NCBI GenBank assembly: GCA_029012125.1
Contig: JAQXLM010000175.1
Coordinates: forward strand, 1 to 47,205
Source: Eubacteriaceae bacterium
Lineage (GTDB): Bacteria; Bacillota; Clostridia; Peptostreptococcales; Anaerovoracaceae
Direction of reading: 5' to 3'
DNA: 47,205 bases
Part shown: positions 17,156-25,400 of the stretch, piece after piece
Position numbering within the stretch: the stretch's first letter is position 1
Layout: the number at the start of each line of letters is the position of its first letter
Notes under the pieces: model-generated
The model's database searches: none
Told to the model about the DNA's origin: nothing
The model's input: only the letters and a program-made list of their open reading frames with translations
Made by a program: the position numbers and the translations under genes

Positions 17156-17232
17156 TTAACGATAAACATTAAAAAGTTATTGACAAAGATTATTTGATGG
17201 GTTATATTATGGGCATAACGATAAACGTTAAA
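17156..17232 (+). promoter_or_regulatory. Promoter of the DUF2975/HTH operon, flanked by two operator-like repeats
   Basis: TTGACA (17180-17185), a 17-bp spacer and TATATT (17203-17208). Immediately upstream is TTAACGATAAACATTAAA (17156-17173). Over the predicted start site is ATAACGATAAACGTTAAA (17215-17232). The two 18-mers differ at two positions and share the half-palindromic core AACGATAAAC(A/G)TT. The layout fits a repressor that binds both sides of the promoter, probably the HTH protein of the operon itself. Confidence 0.7.
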
Positions 17233-17262
17233 TATTTTATGTTTAATATAGGAGGAATTGAT

Positions 17263-18024
17263 ATGGATTCTAAAACACTTTCCAAATTTCATAAGTTCGG
17301 TAATGTGGGTAAGGTTATAATGACTGTTCTTACGGTAATTGCTATTATAGCCACTATTATGTGTGCGGTGGCAACAGGTTTTGTTTCTTCACTTCCCAAG
17401 GATGCATTGACTGTTCGCGTTACCAATAATGCCGAATTCAGAATTAATGAGAGCAATTTCCAATCACTGTGGGGAATATTGGTGGACAGCTTATCCTATT
17501 CCGTAGATTCAGATCCGGAGGAAATGCTAAGCGAAGATGGCAGCATCTTCACACCGCCTGAAAATCAGGATTTTAATGCACATATTTCATTTTTCAACCA
17601 GACCTATTCATCAGCAAAGTTCTATTCCGATGGCAATACCAGGGTAATGGAAGCAAAGTCAGAGCCGGCTGATTACCGTTCTTCTGATCTGGTGTCAGTC
17701 CTTATTTTCCTGACATTATACCTTGCCTCCGGTGCCGTAGCTTTGTTCATGCTGAGAAGACTGTTTGCAGTCCTTGCACAATGTGATTCACCATTCCGTG
17801 AGGATCTGATCAGGAAGATGAAGGCCTTCGCTTTTTCACTTCTGCCTGTTGCAGTCTTTGGCACTATAGGCGATACACTATCATCTGCCTTTCTTTCTGC
17901 AGGAAAAAACATCGATATACGTATTCAAGGGGGTATTATAATAGCTTTTGCCGTAACAATGTGCTTGGTAACGGTATTTAAGTACGGTGTTCAGCTGCAG
18001 AAGGAATCTGACGAAACTTTATAA
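17263..18024 (+). CDS. DUF2975-like membrane protein
   Basis: A 253-residue membrane protein. One helix lies near 18-45 (VIMTVLTVIAIIATIMC), followed by an extracytoplasmic domain of about 100 residues rich in Asn, Ser and Phe, then three helices near 145-170, 185-205 and 215-240. This spacing and the HTH partner directly downstream fit the DUF2975 family (B. subtilis YoaS/YozG-type pairs). The start at 17263 is chosen because AGGAGG lies seven bases before it; the frame extends 23 codons further up, but that would run into the promoter. Function is unknown; such pairs are thought to be membrane-linked regulatory modules. Confidence 0.75.
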   Translation: MDSKTLSKFHKFGNVGKVIMTVLTVIAIIATIMCAVATGFVSSLPKDALTVRVTNNAEFRINESNFQSLWGILVDSLSYSVDSDPEEMLSEDGSIFTPPENQDFNAHISFFNQTYSSAKFYSDGNTRVMEAKSEPADYRSSDLVSVLIFLTLYLASGAVALFMLRRLFAVLAQCDSPFREDLIRKMKAFAFSLLPVAVFGTIGDTLSSAFLSAGKNIDIRIQGGIIIAFAVTMCLVTVFKYGVQLQKESDETL

Positions 18025-18036
18025 GGGAGGGACCAT

Positions 18037-18255
18037 ATGGGACACATAGTTTTAAGACTGGACCGTGTGATGGCGGACAGAAAAATGAGCCTGAACGAAT
18101 TATCGGAAAGGGTCGGTGTGGCTAATGTTAATCTTTCTAAAATGAAAAATGGCCATATAAGCGCTATCAGGTTTTCTACATTAGCTGCCATATGCGATGT
18201 CCTGGATTGTCAGCCGGGTGATATATTGGAATACAGTCCTGAAGATAAAGAATGA
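18037..18255 (+). CDS. XRE-family HTH regulator, YozG-like
   Basis: A 72-residue protein that is almost only a Cro/C1-type helix-turn-helix (LDRVMADRKMSLNELSERVG, then VNLSKMKNG and the CDVLDCQPGDILEY tail typical of the YozG group). It starts 12 bp after the DUF2975 gene behind GGGAGGG. It is the likely ligand of the duplicated repeats at the operon's promoter. A terminator follows 15 bp after its stop. Confidence 0.88.
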   Translation: MGHIVLRLDRVMADRKMSLNELSERVGVANVNLSKMKNGHISAIRFSTLAAICDVLDCQPGDILEYSPEDKE

Positions 18256-18270
18256 TATGCTCTGACGATA

Positions 18271-18316
18271 AAACGACCGTCATCTCTCTTCCGAGAATTG
18301 GCGGTCGTTTGTTTTC
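18271..18316 (+). terminator. Intrinsic terminator
   Basis: AAACGACCG (18271-18279) and CGGTCGTTT (18302-18310) pair, with an inner TCTC/GAGA helix, followed by GTTTTCT. It ends the DUF2975/HTH operon and separates it from the convergent purF-like gene. Confidence 0.75.
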
Positions 18317-18323
18317 TATATTA

Positions 18324-19781
18324 CTATTCTTTTCCGTTCCAGCAGTAAGTACACAGTTTGCATGGTTCAACACCTGTAGCGGCAAGGAGTTCATCCAGCC
18401 TCTGGAACTTCAGGCTGTCAAAGTTGAGTGTTTCTCTCATAAGCTCAACCATGTTTGCATACTGCTCTGTGTTAGGGTCAGCATACAATGCCAGTGTTTC
18501 TTCCGGAATGTCAACGATTTCACCTATATCGTCAGGGTTAGCGGTAGCTTCTCCACCCAGGCCTTCCAGTTCTCTGATACATCTTCTTGACAGAAGCTCC
18601 ATGTCGCTTACACTTCTGGAGAAGTTCAGATACTTGCATCCGTACATAATTGGCGGACAGGCACTTCTGACATGAATTGCTTCAGCTCCGTTATCAATCA
18701 GATAGTTTACTGTTTCAGACAGCTGTGTTCCTCTTACGATGGAATCATCAATAAGAACGAATTTCTTACCTTTGATAAGCTTAAACACAGGGATAAGCTT
18801 CATCTTGGCAATAACATTACGCGCTTTCTGGCTCTGAGGCATAAAACTTCTTGGCCATGTTGGCGTATATTTGATAAGAGGTCTGGCATATCGGATTTTG
18901 GACGCGTTTGCGTATCCCAGCGCGTGGGCAATACCACTGTCAGGCACACCTGCAATATAGTCTACGTCCATATCTCCGTCCTGTCTTGCCATGCTTTCAC
19001 CGTTTCTGTTACGAACCAGCTCTACGTTTTTTCCTTCATAGATGGAAGGAGTATATCCAAAGTAGGACCACAGGAAGGTACATACTCTCATCTTGTCACC
19101 CGGAGGCACCACCGTCTCGTCCCGGTCAGCTGTTATATGTACGATCTCTCCCGGTCCAAGCTCTCTTTCAAATTCATATCCTATATTGATAAAGGCAAAG
19201 GACTCACTGGCTGCGCATTTACCATGATCATTCCTACCTATTATCAAAGGTGTTCTGCCGTACTTATCTCTTGCGGCATACATGTCACCTTCTTCTGTCA
19301 GAACAAGCATAGTGCATGACCCGTCAATCTTTTCCTGCGCCAGTCTGATACCGTCAACCAGTGTTTTCCCTGTTGAAATAATGGATGCTACCAGCTCAGT
19401 GTTATTGATAACACCTTTACTCATAGACATGAACTGACCACCGGTTCTTCTCAGTATTTCTTCAACCAGTGCCTGCTTGTTATTGATTCTTCCGACTGTT
19501 GTAATAGCGTAATTACCATGTGAGCTTCTGACAGTTAAAGGCTGTGGCTCGCCGTCACTGATCGCTCCTATTCCTGCATGTCCTTCCATATCCTCGATTT
19601 CTGCCTCGAATTTACTTCTGAAAGGATTGTTTTCAATGTTATGAATTGCTCTGTTGAATCCATTCTTTTCAAGGATACACATTCCGCCTCTCTTTGTTCC
19701 CAGGTGTGAATGATAGTCTGTTCCAAAGAAAATATCCATAACACAATCTGATTTTGATACAACTCCAAATACGCCGCCCAT
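18324..19781 (-). CDS. Amidophosphoribosyltransferase homologue lacking the glutaminase cysteine
   Basis: A 485-residue PurF homologue. The C-terminal phosphoribosyltransferase half is intact, with the PRPP loop VLIDDSIVRGTQLS (about 350-363). The cysteines CPPIMYGC and CKLCTYC fit a bound Fe-S cluster as in Bacillus PurF. The N-terminal glutaminase half is altered. The protein begins MGGVFGVV where PurF has its nucleophile Cys directly after Met, and TTVGRINN replaces the oxyanion-hole HNGNL region. The start is supported by GAGGAGG ten bases upstream, so a missed Cys-containing start is unlikely. It may use free ammonia, depend on another glutaminase, or have a regulatory role. It neighbours a purine permease gene on the same strand. 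Confidence 0.82.
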   Translation of the reverse strand: MGGVFGVVSKSDCVMDIFFGTDYHSHLGTKRGGMCILEKNGFNRAIHNIENNPFRSKFEAEIEDMEGHAGIGAISDGEPQPLTVRSSHGNYAITTVGRINNKQALVEEILRRTGGQFMSMSKGVINNTELVASIISTGKTLVDGIRLAQEKIDGSCTMLVLTEEGDMYAARDKYGRTPLIIGRNDHGKCAASESFAFINIGYEFERELGPGEIVHITADRDETVVPPGDKMRVCTFLWSYFGYTPSIYEGKNVELVRNRNGESMARQDGDMDVDYIAGVPDSGIAHALGYANASKIRYARPLIKYTPTWPRSFMPQSQKARNVIAKMKLIPVFKLIKGKKFVLIDDSIVRGTQLSETVNYLIDNGAEAIHVRSACPPIMYGCKYLNFSRSVSDMELLSRRCIRELEGLGGEATANPDDIGEIVDIPEETLALYADPNTEQYANMVELMRETLNFDSLKFQRLDELLAATGVEPCKLCTYCWNGKE

Positions 19782-19825
19782 GGCCTGACTGCCTCCTCTC
19801 TTACTCTCAAAAAAAATACCTTTTT

Positions 19826-19853
19826 ATTATATCAAAAATTCTAACTTTGTAAA
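19826..19853 (-). promoter_or_regulatory. Promoter of the purF-like gene
   Basis: On the minus strand TTTACA (19848-19853), 16 bp, TATAAT (19826-19831), about 45 bp before the start codon. No purine riboswitch fold is visible in this short leader. Confidence 0.55.
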
Positions 19854-19877
19854 ACTAATATTTTATGAAAATACAAA

Positions 19878-19903
19878 ACCGCACAACACTGTGGCTGTGC
19901 GGT
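19878..19903 (-). terminator. Intrinsic terminator of the purine permease gene
   Basis: On the minus strand ACCGCACA...TGTGCGGT with a 10-base loop is followed by TTTGTATTTT. It lies 15 bp after the permease stop. Confidence 0.75.
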
Positions 19904-19918
19904 CTCAGTATTCCGGTT

Positions 19919-21283
19919 TTAGAATGGGTTAATCAGAGTATATACACGAACTGCGAATACAGCTGCTGCTACCCACATTACTACAGGAACGTCCTTTGCT
20001 TTCTTAGTTAATACCTTCAGGATAACCCATGAAAGGATACCGAACATGATACCGTTAGCAATTGAATATGTAAATGGCATCATGATAAGTGCAAGGAAAG
20101 CTCCAACTGTGTCTGCGATATCTCCGTCAAAGCTGATATTTTTTACGGCACCGATCATAAGCAGACCAACCCATACCAGGGCAGGAGTAGTTGCAAATGA
20201 TGGTATTGCAAGGAATATAGGTGAAAAGAACAGTGCAACGATGAACAGTACTGCTGTTGAAACTGCAGTCAGACCTGTTCTACCACCGTTTGCTACACCT
20301 GCACTTGATTCAACGTAGCTTGTTACTGTGGATGTACCCATGCAAGCACCTACGATTGTACCAACTGCGTCAGCCATCAGAGCACCCTTAGCACGAGGAA
20401 GATTTCCGTCCTCATCCAGAAGGTCTCCCTTGGAAGCTACACCGATAAGTGTTCCAACTGTATCGAAAAGGTCAACGTATAAGAATGAGAATACGATAAC
20501 CACGAAATCTATAATATGGGATCCAATCCAATGGAAGTCAAAAGCAAACCATGTTGGTGCAACAGGGATGAAGCTTGCTCCGCTCAGGCTTGGGAATAAA
20601 GAGTATGCTCCTACTTCAGGATCTACAACATACCATCCGATTGCCTGGGCAATCATTCCAAGTACCCATGTTGCAAGAATACCGATAAGGATATATCCCT
20701 TAACATTGAAATGATATAGAACTGCAACTATAATCAATCCAATCATAGCCAGTACAAACTGAGGTGATGCGAATGATCCAAGGTCTACAAGTGTGGATGC
20801 GCTTCCGATTACGATTCCGGCACCTTTCAGACCGATCAGAGTAATGAATAGTCCGATACCTGCTGTGATAGCGTATTTCAGGTTAGCGGGAACATCGTTA
20901 ACCAGTCTTTCTCTGAAGTTACAGAATGAAAGCAATACGAAAACGATACCTTCAACCAATACTGCTGCCAGTGCGATCTTGTACGGATCTGTTACACCGG
21001 CTTCTGCCAGAGGGATGCATACTGAATAAGCAAAGTATGCGTTAAGGCCCATGCCTGATGCCAATGCTACCGGATAGTTGGCAAAGAATGCCATAAACAA
21101 TGTAGCGATTGCTGCTGATACTGCTGTAGCGGTAAATACACTTGCGCTGTCAAGACCTGCTGCTGCCAGCATGCTTGGGTTTACTGCAAGAATATAAACC
21201 ATTGACAGGAACGTAGTAGCACCGGCAACAACTTCGGTTTTCACATCAGTACCATGTTCCTTAAGTTTGAAAAACTTCTCCAT
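19919..21283 (-). CDS. NCS2-family purine permease (AzgA/PbuG-like)
   Basis: A 454-residue integral membrane protein with about 12-14 hydrophobic segments. It starts MEKFFKLKEHGTDVKTEVVAG with TTFLSMVYILAVNPSML, the signature of the AzgA-like branch of NCS2 carriers (hypoxanthine, guanine or adenine uptake by proton symport). GMGLNAYFAYSV (about 77-88), FVFLYVDLFDTVGTLIG-type helix-8 residues and GTSTVTSYVESSAGV (about 318-332) are the conserved substrate-site regions. It has its own promoter (21325-21352) and terminator. The leader from promoter to start is about 45 bases, so no purine riboswitch is present. Confidence 0.92.
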   Translation of the reverse strand: MEKFFKLKEHGTDVKTEVVAGATTFLSMVYILAVNPSMLAAAGLDSASVFTATAVSAAIATLFMAFFANYPVALASGMGLNAYFAYSVCIPLAEAGVTDPYKIALAAVLVEGIVFVLLSFCNFRERLVNDVPANLKYAITAGIGLFITLIGLKGAGIVIGSASTLVDLGSFASPQFVLAMIGLIIVAVLYHFNVKGYILIGILATWVLGMIAQAIGWYVVDPEVGAYSLFPSLSGASFIPVAPTWFAFDFHWIGSHIIDFVVIVFSFLYVDLFDTVGTLIGVASKGDLLDEDGNLPRAKGALMADAVGTIVGACMGTSTVTSYVESSAGVANGGRTGLTAVSTAVLFIVALFFSPIFLAIPSFATTPALVWVGLLMIGAVKNISFDGDIADTVGAFLALIMMPFTYSIANGIMFGILSWVILKVLTKKAKDVPVVMWVAAAVFAVRVYTLINPF

Positions 21284-21324
21284 GATTCTTCTCCTTTATT
21301 AAAAAAACAAATAACGACATTTAT

Positions 21325-21352
21325 ATTATATATCGTTTTTTTGCAATATCAA
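21325..21352 (-). promoter_or_regulatory. Promoter of the purine permease gene
   Basis: On the minus strand TTGATA (21347-21352), 16 bp, TATAAT (21325-21330). It lies just downstream of the terminator of the 109-residue gene. Confidence 0.65.
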
Positions 21353-21365
21353 CCCCCAAAAAAGC

Positions 21366-21402
21366 CTCAACCCCATCGTTTCAGCCAAACGATGAGGTTG
21401 AG
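21366..21402 (-). terminator. Intrinsic terminator of the 109-residue gene
   Basis: A 16-bp stem with one mismatch (CTCAACCCCATCGTTT at 21366-21381 against 21387-21402) and a 5-base loop. On the minus strand it is followed by GGCTTTTTTG. Confidence 0.8.
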
Positions 21403-21418
21403 TTATTATCATATAAGT

Positions 21419-21748
21419 CTATTCGAAGATTTCAAAAGTCCATCTGGATGCCAGAGATTCCGGCATCATCCCTTTAAGGATTTCTCCATCTCTCATTAAT
21501 CGCTTGTCACCTAAATGATAAAATTCGAATACTCCCTCTCCGTTGTTGTATCCAAATTGGAACTCTATATCTTCTTCAGGCATATACGGGAAAACAGGTA
21601 CAATGTGTTCGTCAATCTCCCATACCACGTCTTGTCCGTTTTCCTGCGAATTATCAATTATCCACTGCTCGTTTTTCTCGAACCATTCCCAAAAAGCCTC
21701 TGCAGCTTCTGTATTCATTTCTCCTTTTCTAGCAAATAAATTGAACAT
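21419..21748 (-). CDS. Small acidic cytoplasmic protein of unknown function
   Basis: A 109-residue protein without signal peptide or membrane segment, rich in Glu, Asp and aromatic residues (FWEWFEKNEQWI, FPYMPEEDIEFQFGY, ASRWTFEIF). An AAGGAG site lies six bases before the ATG, and a dedicated terminator follows. I do not recognise the family with certainty; small FW-W-F-type proteins like this occur in many Firmicutes. It lies 43 bp downstream of a decayed gene that follows the Rhs toxin gene. Its strong acidity contrasts with the basic toxin tip, so a role as immunity protein is possible but unproven. Confidence 0.75.
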   Translation of the reverse strand: MFNLFARKGEMNTEAAEAFWEWFEKNEQWIIDNSQENGQDVVWEIDEHIVPVFPYMPEEDIEFQFGYNNGEGVFEFYHLGDKRLMRDGEILKGMMPESLASRWTFEIFE

Positions 21749-21790
21749 TTTGTACTCCTTTCTTGTCTATAATAAATATTCTAGCTCTAT

Positions 21791-22428
21791 TTATTTTACC
21801 ATATTCTTCACTCCGCAGTAAAGTCTCTCTTTTTTCTCAGCGTTTACTGTCAAGCTTATTAGTTCAGACTGTTTTCCAATTGAAGAAAAATCAGCAATAT
21901 TTCTACAATTATCTTTTCAAGGGTCTCTAAATTTAAGAAAGCTTTTATGCCTGACAAATTCGTAGCTTGCATAGAAGTGTATTCTGTTTTAATCACCGAA
22001 GGCATTAGTATAAAATCATTAAATAGGCTACCTCTAGGTCATTTAGCAAAAGCAATTCTTTTAAACTTTTGGACTCATTATACTTTACGATTCGTTTTAT
22101 ACTTGCTGAAAGCTGCTCTAATGATTTAGATTTGCTTATATTTTTCATCGTTTCAATAACATTTATTGTTAAGCTCTTCAAATCAGGTAATAAGCATATA
22201 CCCTTTACATTTGTTCTTTGATAAATTAATGTTTGTATTCTTTATTGACGAGTATTGCGCTGGAAACCCCCATTCTCGAGTCCATATCCCCCTTAACGGC
22301 AGAAACACACATATTCAACACTGTTTTGATTAATAAAATCAAAATATCCTCAAGACGGATTAAGTTAACTACTACTCCTTAATTTGATAGCTTGTAGCCA
22401 TATCTAGTAGGTTGAATCGTTGTTGTGT
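21791..22428 (-). pseudogene. Frameshifted leucine-rich gene relic downstream of the Rhs toxin (possible dead immunity gene)
   Basis: No intact frame spans this stretch, but on the minus strand protein-like pieces follow one another in different frames. About 22226-22312 reads MCVSAVKGDMDSRMGVSSA... and stops. 22005-22241 reads through IQTLIYQRTNVKG, LPDLKSLTINVIETMKN and SLKELLLLNDLEVAYL. 21859-22038 gives FNDFILMPSVIKTEYTSMQ and GIKAFLNLETLEKIIVEI. 21791-21916 gives IADFSSIGKQSELISLTVN and ends at TAA. Pieces further up (IQPTRYGYKLSN, then after an in-frame TAA IRLEDI, then FDFINQNSVEYVC) continue the pattern to about 22428. Joined, they suggest a leucine-rich, repeat-like cytoplasmic protein of about 200 residues with several frameshifts. 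Its place right after an Rhs gene is where immunity genes normally lie. That function is inference. Confidence 0.55.
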
Positions 22429-22466
22429 CTATCTCTCCTTCTCGAAAACATTTCTAATTCATCCTA

Positions 22467-25400
22467 TCAATTAAATCTATATATTTCCCTGTGTGAATAT
22501 CTATTTATTCTCATACCACCACGAGATTTTTTCGATGCATTTATAATAATTTTTCGCCCAGGACTATTAATTTTATTTAGATTCAAACTGTTAGAAACTC
22601 CTCCATCTTTTATTATCCTTAAATGCTCTTGCATAAAGGCATGTTTATCATTCCTAGCAGGAGTCCAATTAGTTTGTACAACTTGCCTTGTTTTATTACT
22701 ATGCTGTTTTGCAGATTGTCTCATTCTTTTGATTGACCCCTTGCCATGATATCTTGTTCCGTCACTATAATGAATGGTGTAAGAACCATATTTAGAATTA
22801 TGTGCTCTTCTCGTGACTTTTTTCTCTTGTAGCTTTCTATTGTTATTAAGTTTACTTCGTTTATATTTTTTATTAGTAAACTTTTTAAGAACCTTCGCTT
22901 TCTTTGGTTTCGTTAGATGCTTAGATATTTTCTTTACAATTGATGTGGTTTTTCTAGTTATCTTCCTGCTTACTTTTGAAGCGGCAATTTTGCTTGCAAT
23001 TTTTTTTGTAATAGGGTTCTTTCCAACTTTGCCTATCTTGAGTGGATTTACCAAGCCTAAAGCTGCTCCCCCCACTATACTTGCAGCTTTCTTCCATCCG
23101 GTGTAACCCTTTTTCTTCGCATAGCGATATCCGTCATAGGCGCCTAGTCCTGCTCCTATTACTCCCCATGGGAAATGTCCACTTGGATCTGTATATGTTA
23201 TAGGGTTACCCTGACAATATCCATACAGATTTAGACTAGCTGGATCAGTCAGTTCGCCTCTGTAGCTGTCCTGACTTAGGAATACGCCACTGGCTGGATC
23301 GTAATATCTAGCATTCAGATAATAGATTCCGGTAGACGCATCATAGATTCCTCCGGTGTAGCAGATTTCATTGAAGAACTCCTTATCACCAAAGGTTTCT
23401 GTTTCACCAAAATCATCATATTTGTAAGATACAATTCCATTACCGGAATCATCGATAATATTACTCGTACTTCCACGAATGTCCTTAGTATACAGATAGT
23501 ACTCTTCCGTTGCTGCAGTTCCTCTTGTTGTACCAATTGCAGTTCCGTTTCCCGAAAGCAGGTTCCAGGAAGTCAGGTTATTCGTTTCATCGGTAGTAAA
23601 CAGTACGCTGCCATTCTGATAGAAATACTTAGTCACATCATCGGCTTCAATTTTGGAAAATCTCTGTCCAGCTCCATTATACTTGTTTACCTGAGTCAGT
23701 TCAACAGTTTCTCCTTTTTTCTTCACCAGACGTGTCAAGTTGCCTGCTACATCATAATACATATCTCTTTCATCAGATGTTACTGAATCGTTTTCCTTAA
23801 TCTGATTGCCCGCATTGTCATACAGATATGTCTTCTGTGATGAAATGGTACCTTCGGTTGTTTCCGTGCTGGAAATCATCTGGTTTAAGCTGTTGTAAGT
23901 ATAGACGGTTTCTTTTACAAAGTCCGAACAGGTCTCAGTCTCTCTGGTTCTATTTCCTACTAAATCATAGCTGTAGCTGTACTCGATATCATCAGCTTCC
24001 TGATCTTCTGGATAGCATATAACTGTGTTGACTAATCTTCCGACACAGTCGTACGTGTGACAGCGAAGTTCATGAGATTTTTCTTCTTCCAATGCAGGAT
24101 AGTTGTTGAGTATTTCTTCGGTAAGAATGTTATTGTTTTTATCATATGTGTAAGTGTAGGATTCTTTGATTTCAGTAAGATTGCTGCTATCTTTAATTGT
24201 AATACTGTTGGTTCGTTCGAAGCAATCATAGCCATATTCCTTAATAACATAGCCTTCTTCTGCTGTGAGAATACCACGATAATCCTTTACCGCTGTTAAT
24301 TTGCCATCATTTCCGTATGTATATTCCCTGGCAAGTCGTTTAGTATTGTTTTCTGTAATGACATATACTTCTGTCGGCCATTTAAACTGGTTATAATTGA
24401 ATTCAACTCCTCTAATGCTATTTCCGTTATCCGGATAGGTTATCTCCGTTACATTATCATCGAAATCGTAACTGTAGGTAATTTTGTTAGCTGAAATCTG
24501 ACTGTCTGTTGGTACATTCGGTCCTTCAAATTCTGCTGTAGCAATCATTCGATCTAATTCATCGTAATCATACCATGTATATCTTATCAGCGTTTCCGTT
24601 CCGTCAGCTACACTATAATCAGCCATAGCTGTTAAATTATCTGATGCATCTGACTCATAGGTGTAACGTGTAATGTATGTCAGCGTGCCATCACTTCTGA
24701 AATGTTTTGCCTCTGTCTTTCTGTCCTTTCCATCGTAAAGATACTGAATGTAATCTCCATTTCCATCTGTTTCCTTACTGACATTTTCGTTTGCATCATA
24801 TTGGTAAGACATGCTGATCGGTGTTACTGTTCCATCACCGGCGTCTTCAACATATGTCTGCAAATCGCCTTTGTCACTGATGGTTCTGCTAACTCTCCCT
24901 AGTGCATCGGTAATAATATCAGTGCTTGTACCGTCATTGTTAAGTATCTCGTATTCTGCACTTGTTACTGAACCATCCGGAAGTATAACTTTAGTTATAT
25001 TGCCTTCCACATCATAAGTATACTCAGTTCTATTTTCTTCTCCATCAATTGAAACAGTTTCGTTTCCTGATGCGTCGTATTCGCTACTCTGTACAATTGT
25101 CTCTTCTTCTGTAGTACAGAAACCACGTTCAGTATATATAGGGTTTAACACAGTATCAGTCAGGTTACCTGCATCATCATAGATATATATGGTTAGAAGA
25201 CCTGGATCATCTGTCTGTTGCTGCCCGATTTCGTATTGAGTGAATATATTACCACTGTCATCATAAGTCAGATCTACATAGATGCCGTTTTCCAACTTTC
25301 TGACAATCTGGTTCTTGTGGTTCTGCCACGTTTTAGCTGTAACATAACCGTCAGGATCGGTTTCTGTAATTGTATAAGCATTGGTAATCGTTTCTTTTTC

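Noticed and set aside
17020-17292. Minus-strand open frame of 90 codons between hisZ and the DUF2975 gene
   Set aside because: It lies across the his promoter and palindrome and the DUF2975 promoter, has no ribosome site and shows low-complexity AT-driven composition.
21284-21330. Purine riboswitch ahead of the purine permease
   Set aside because: Only about 45 bases lie between the promoter and the start; no room for the three-way junction fold.
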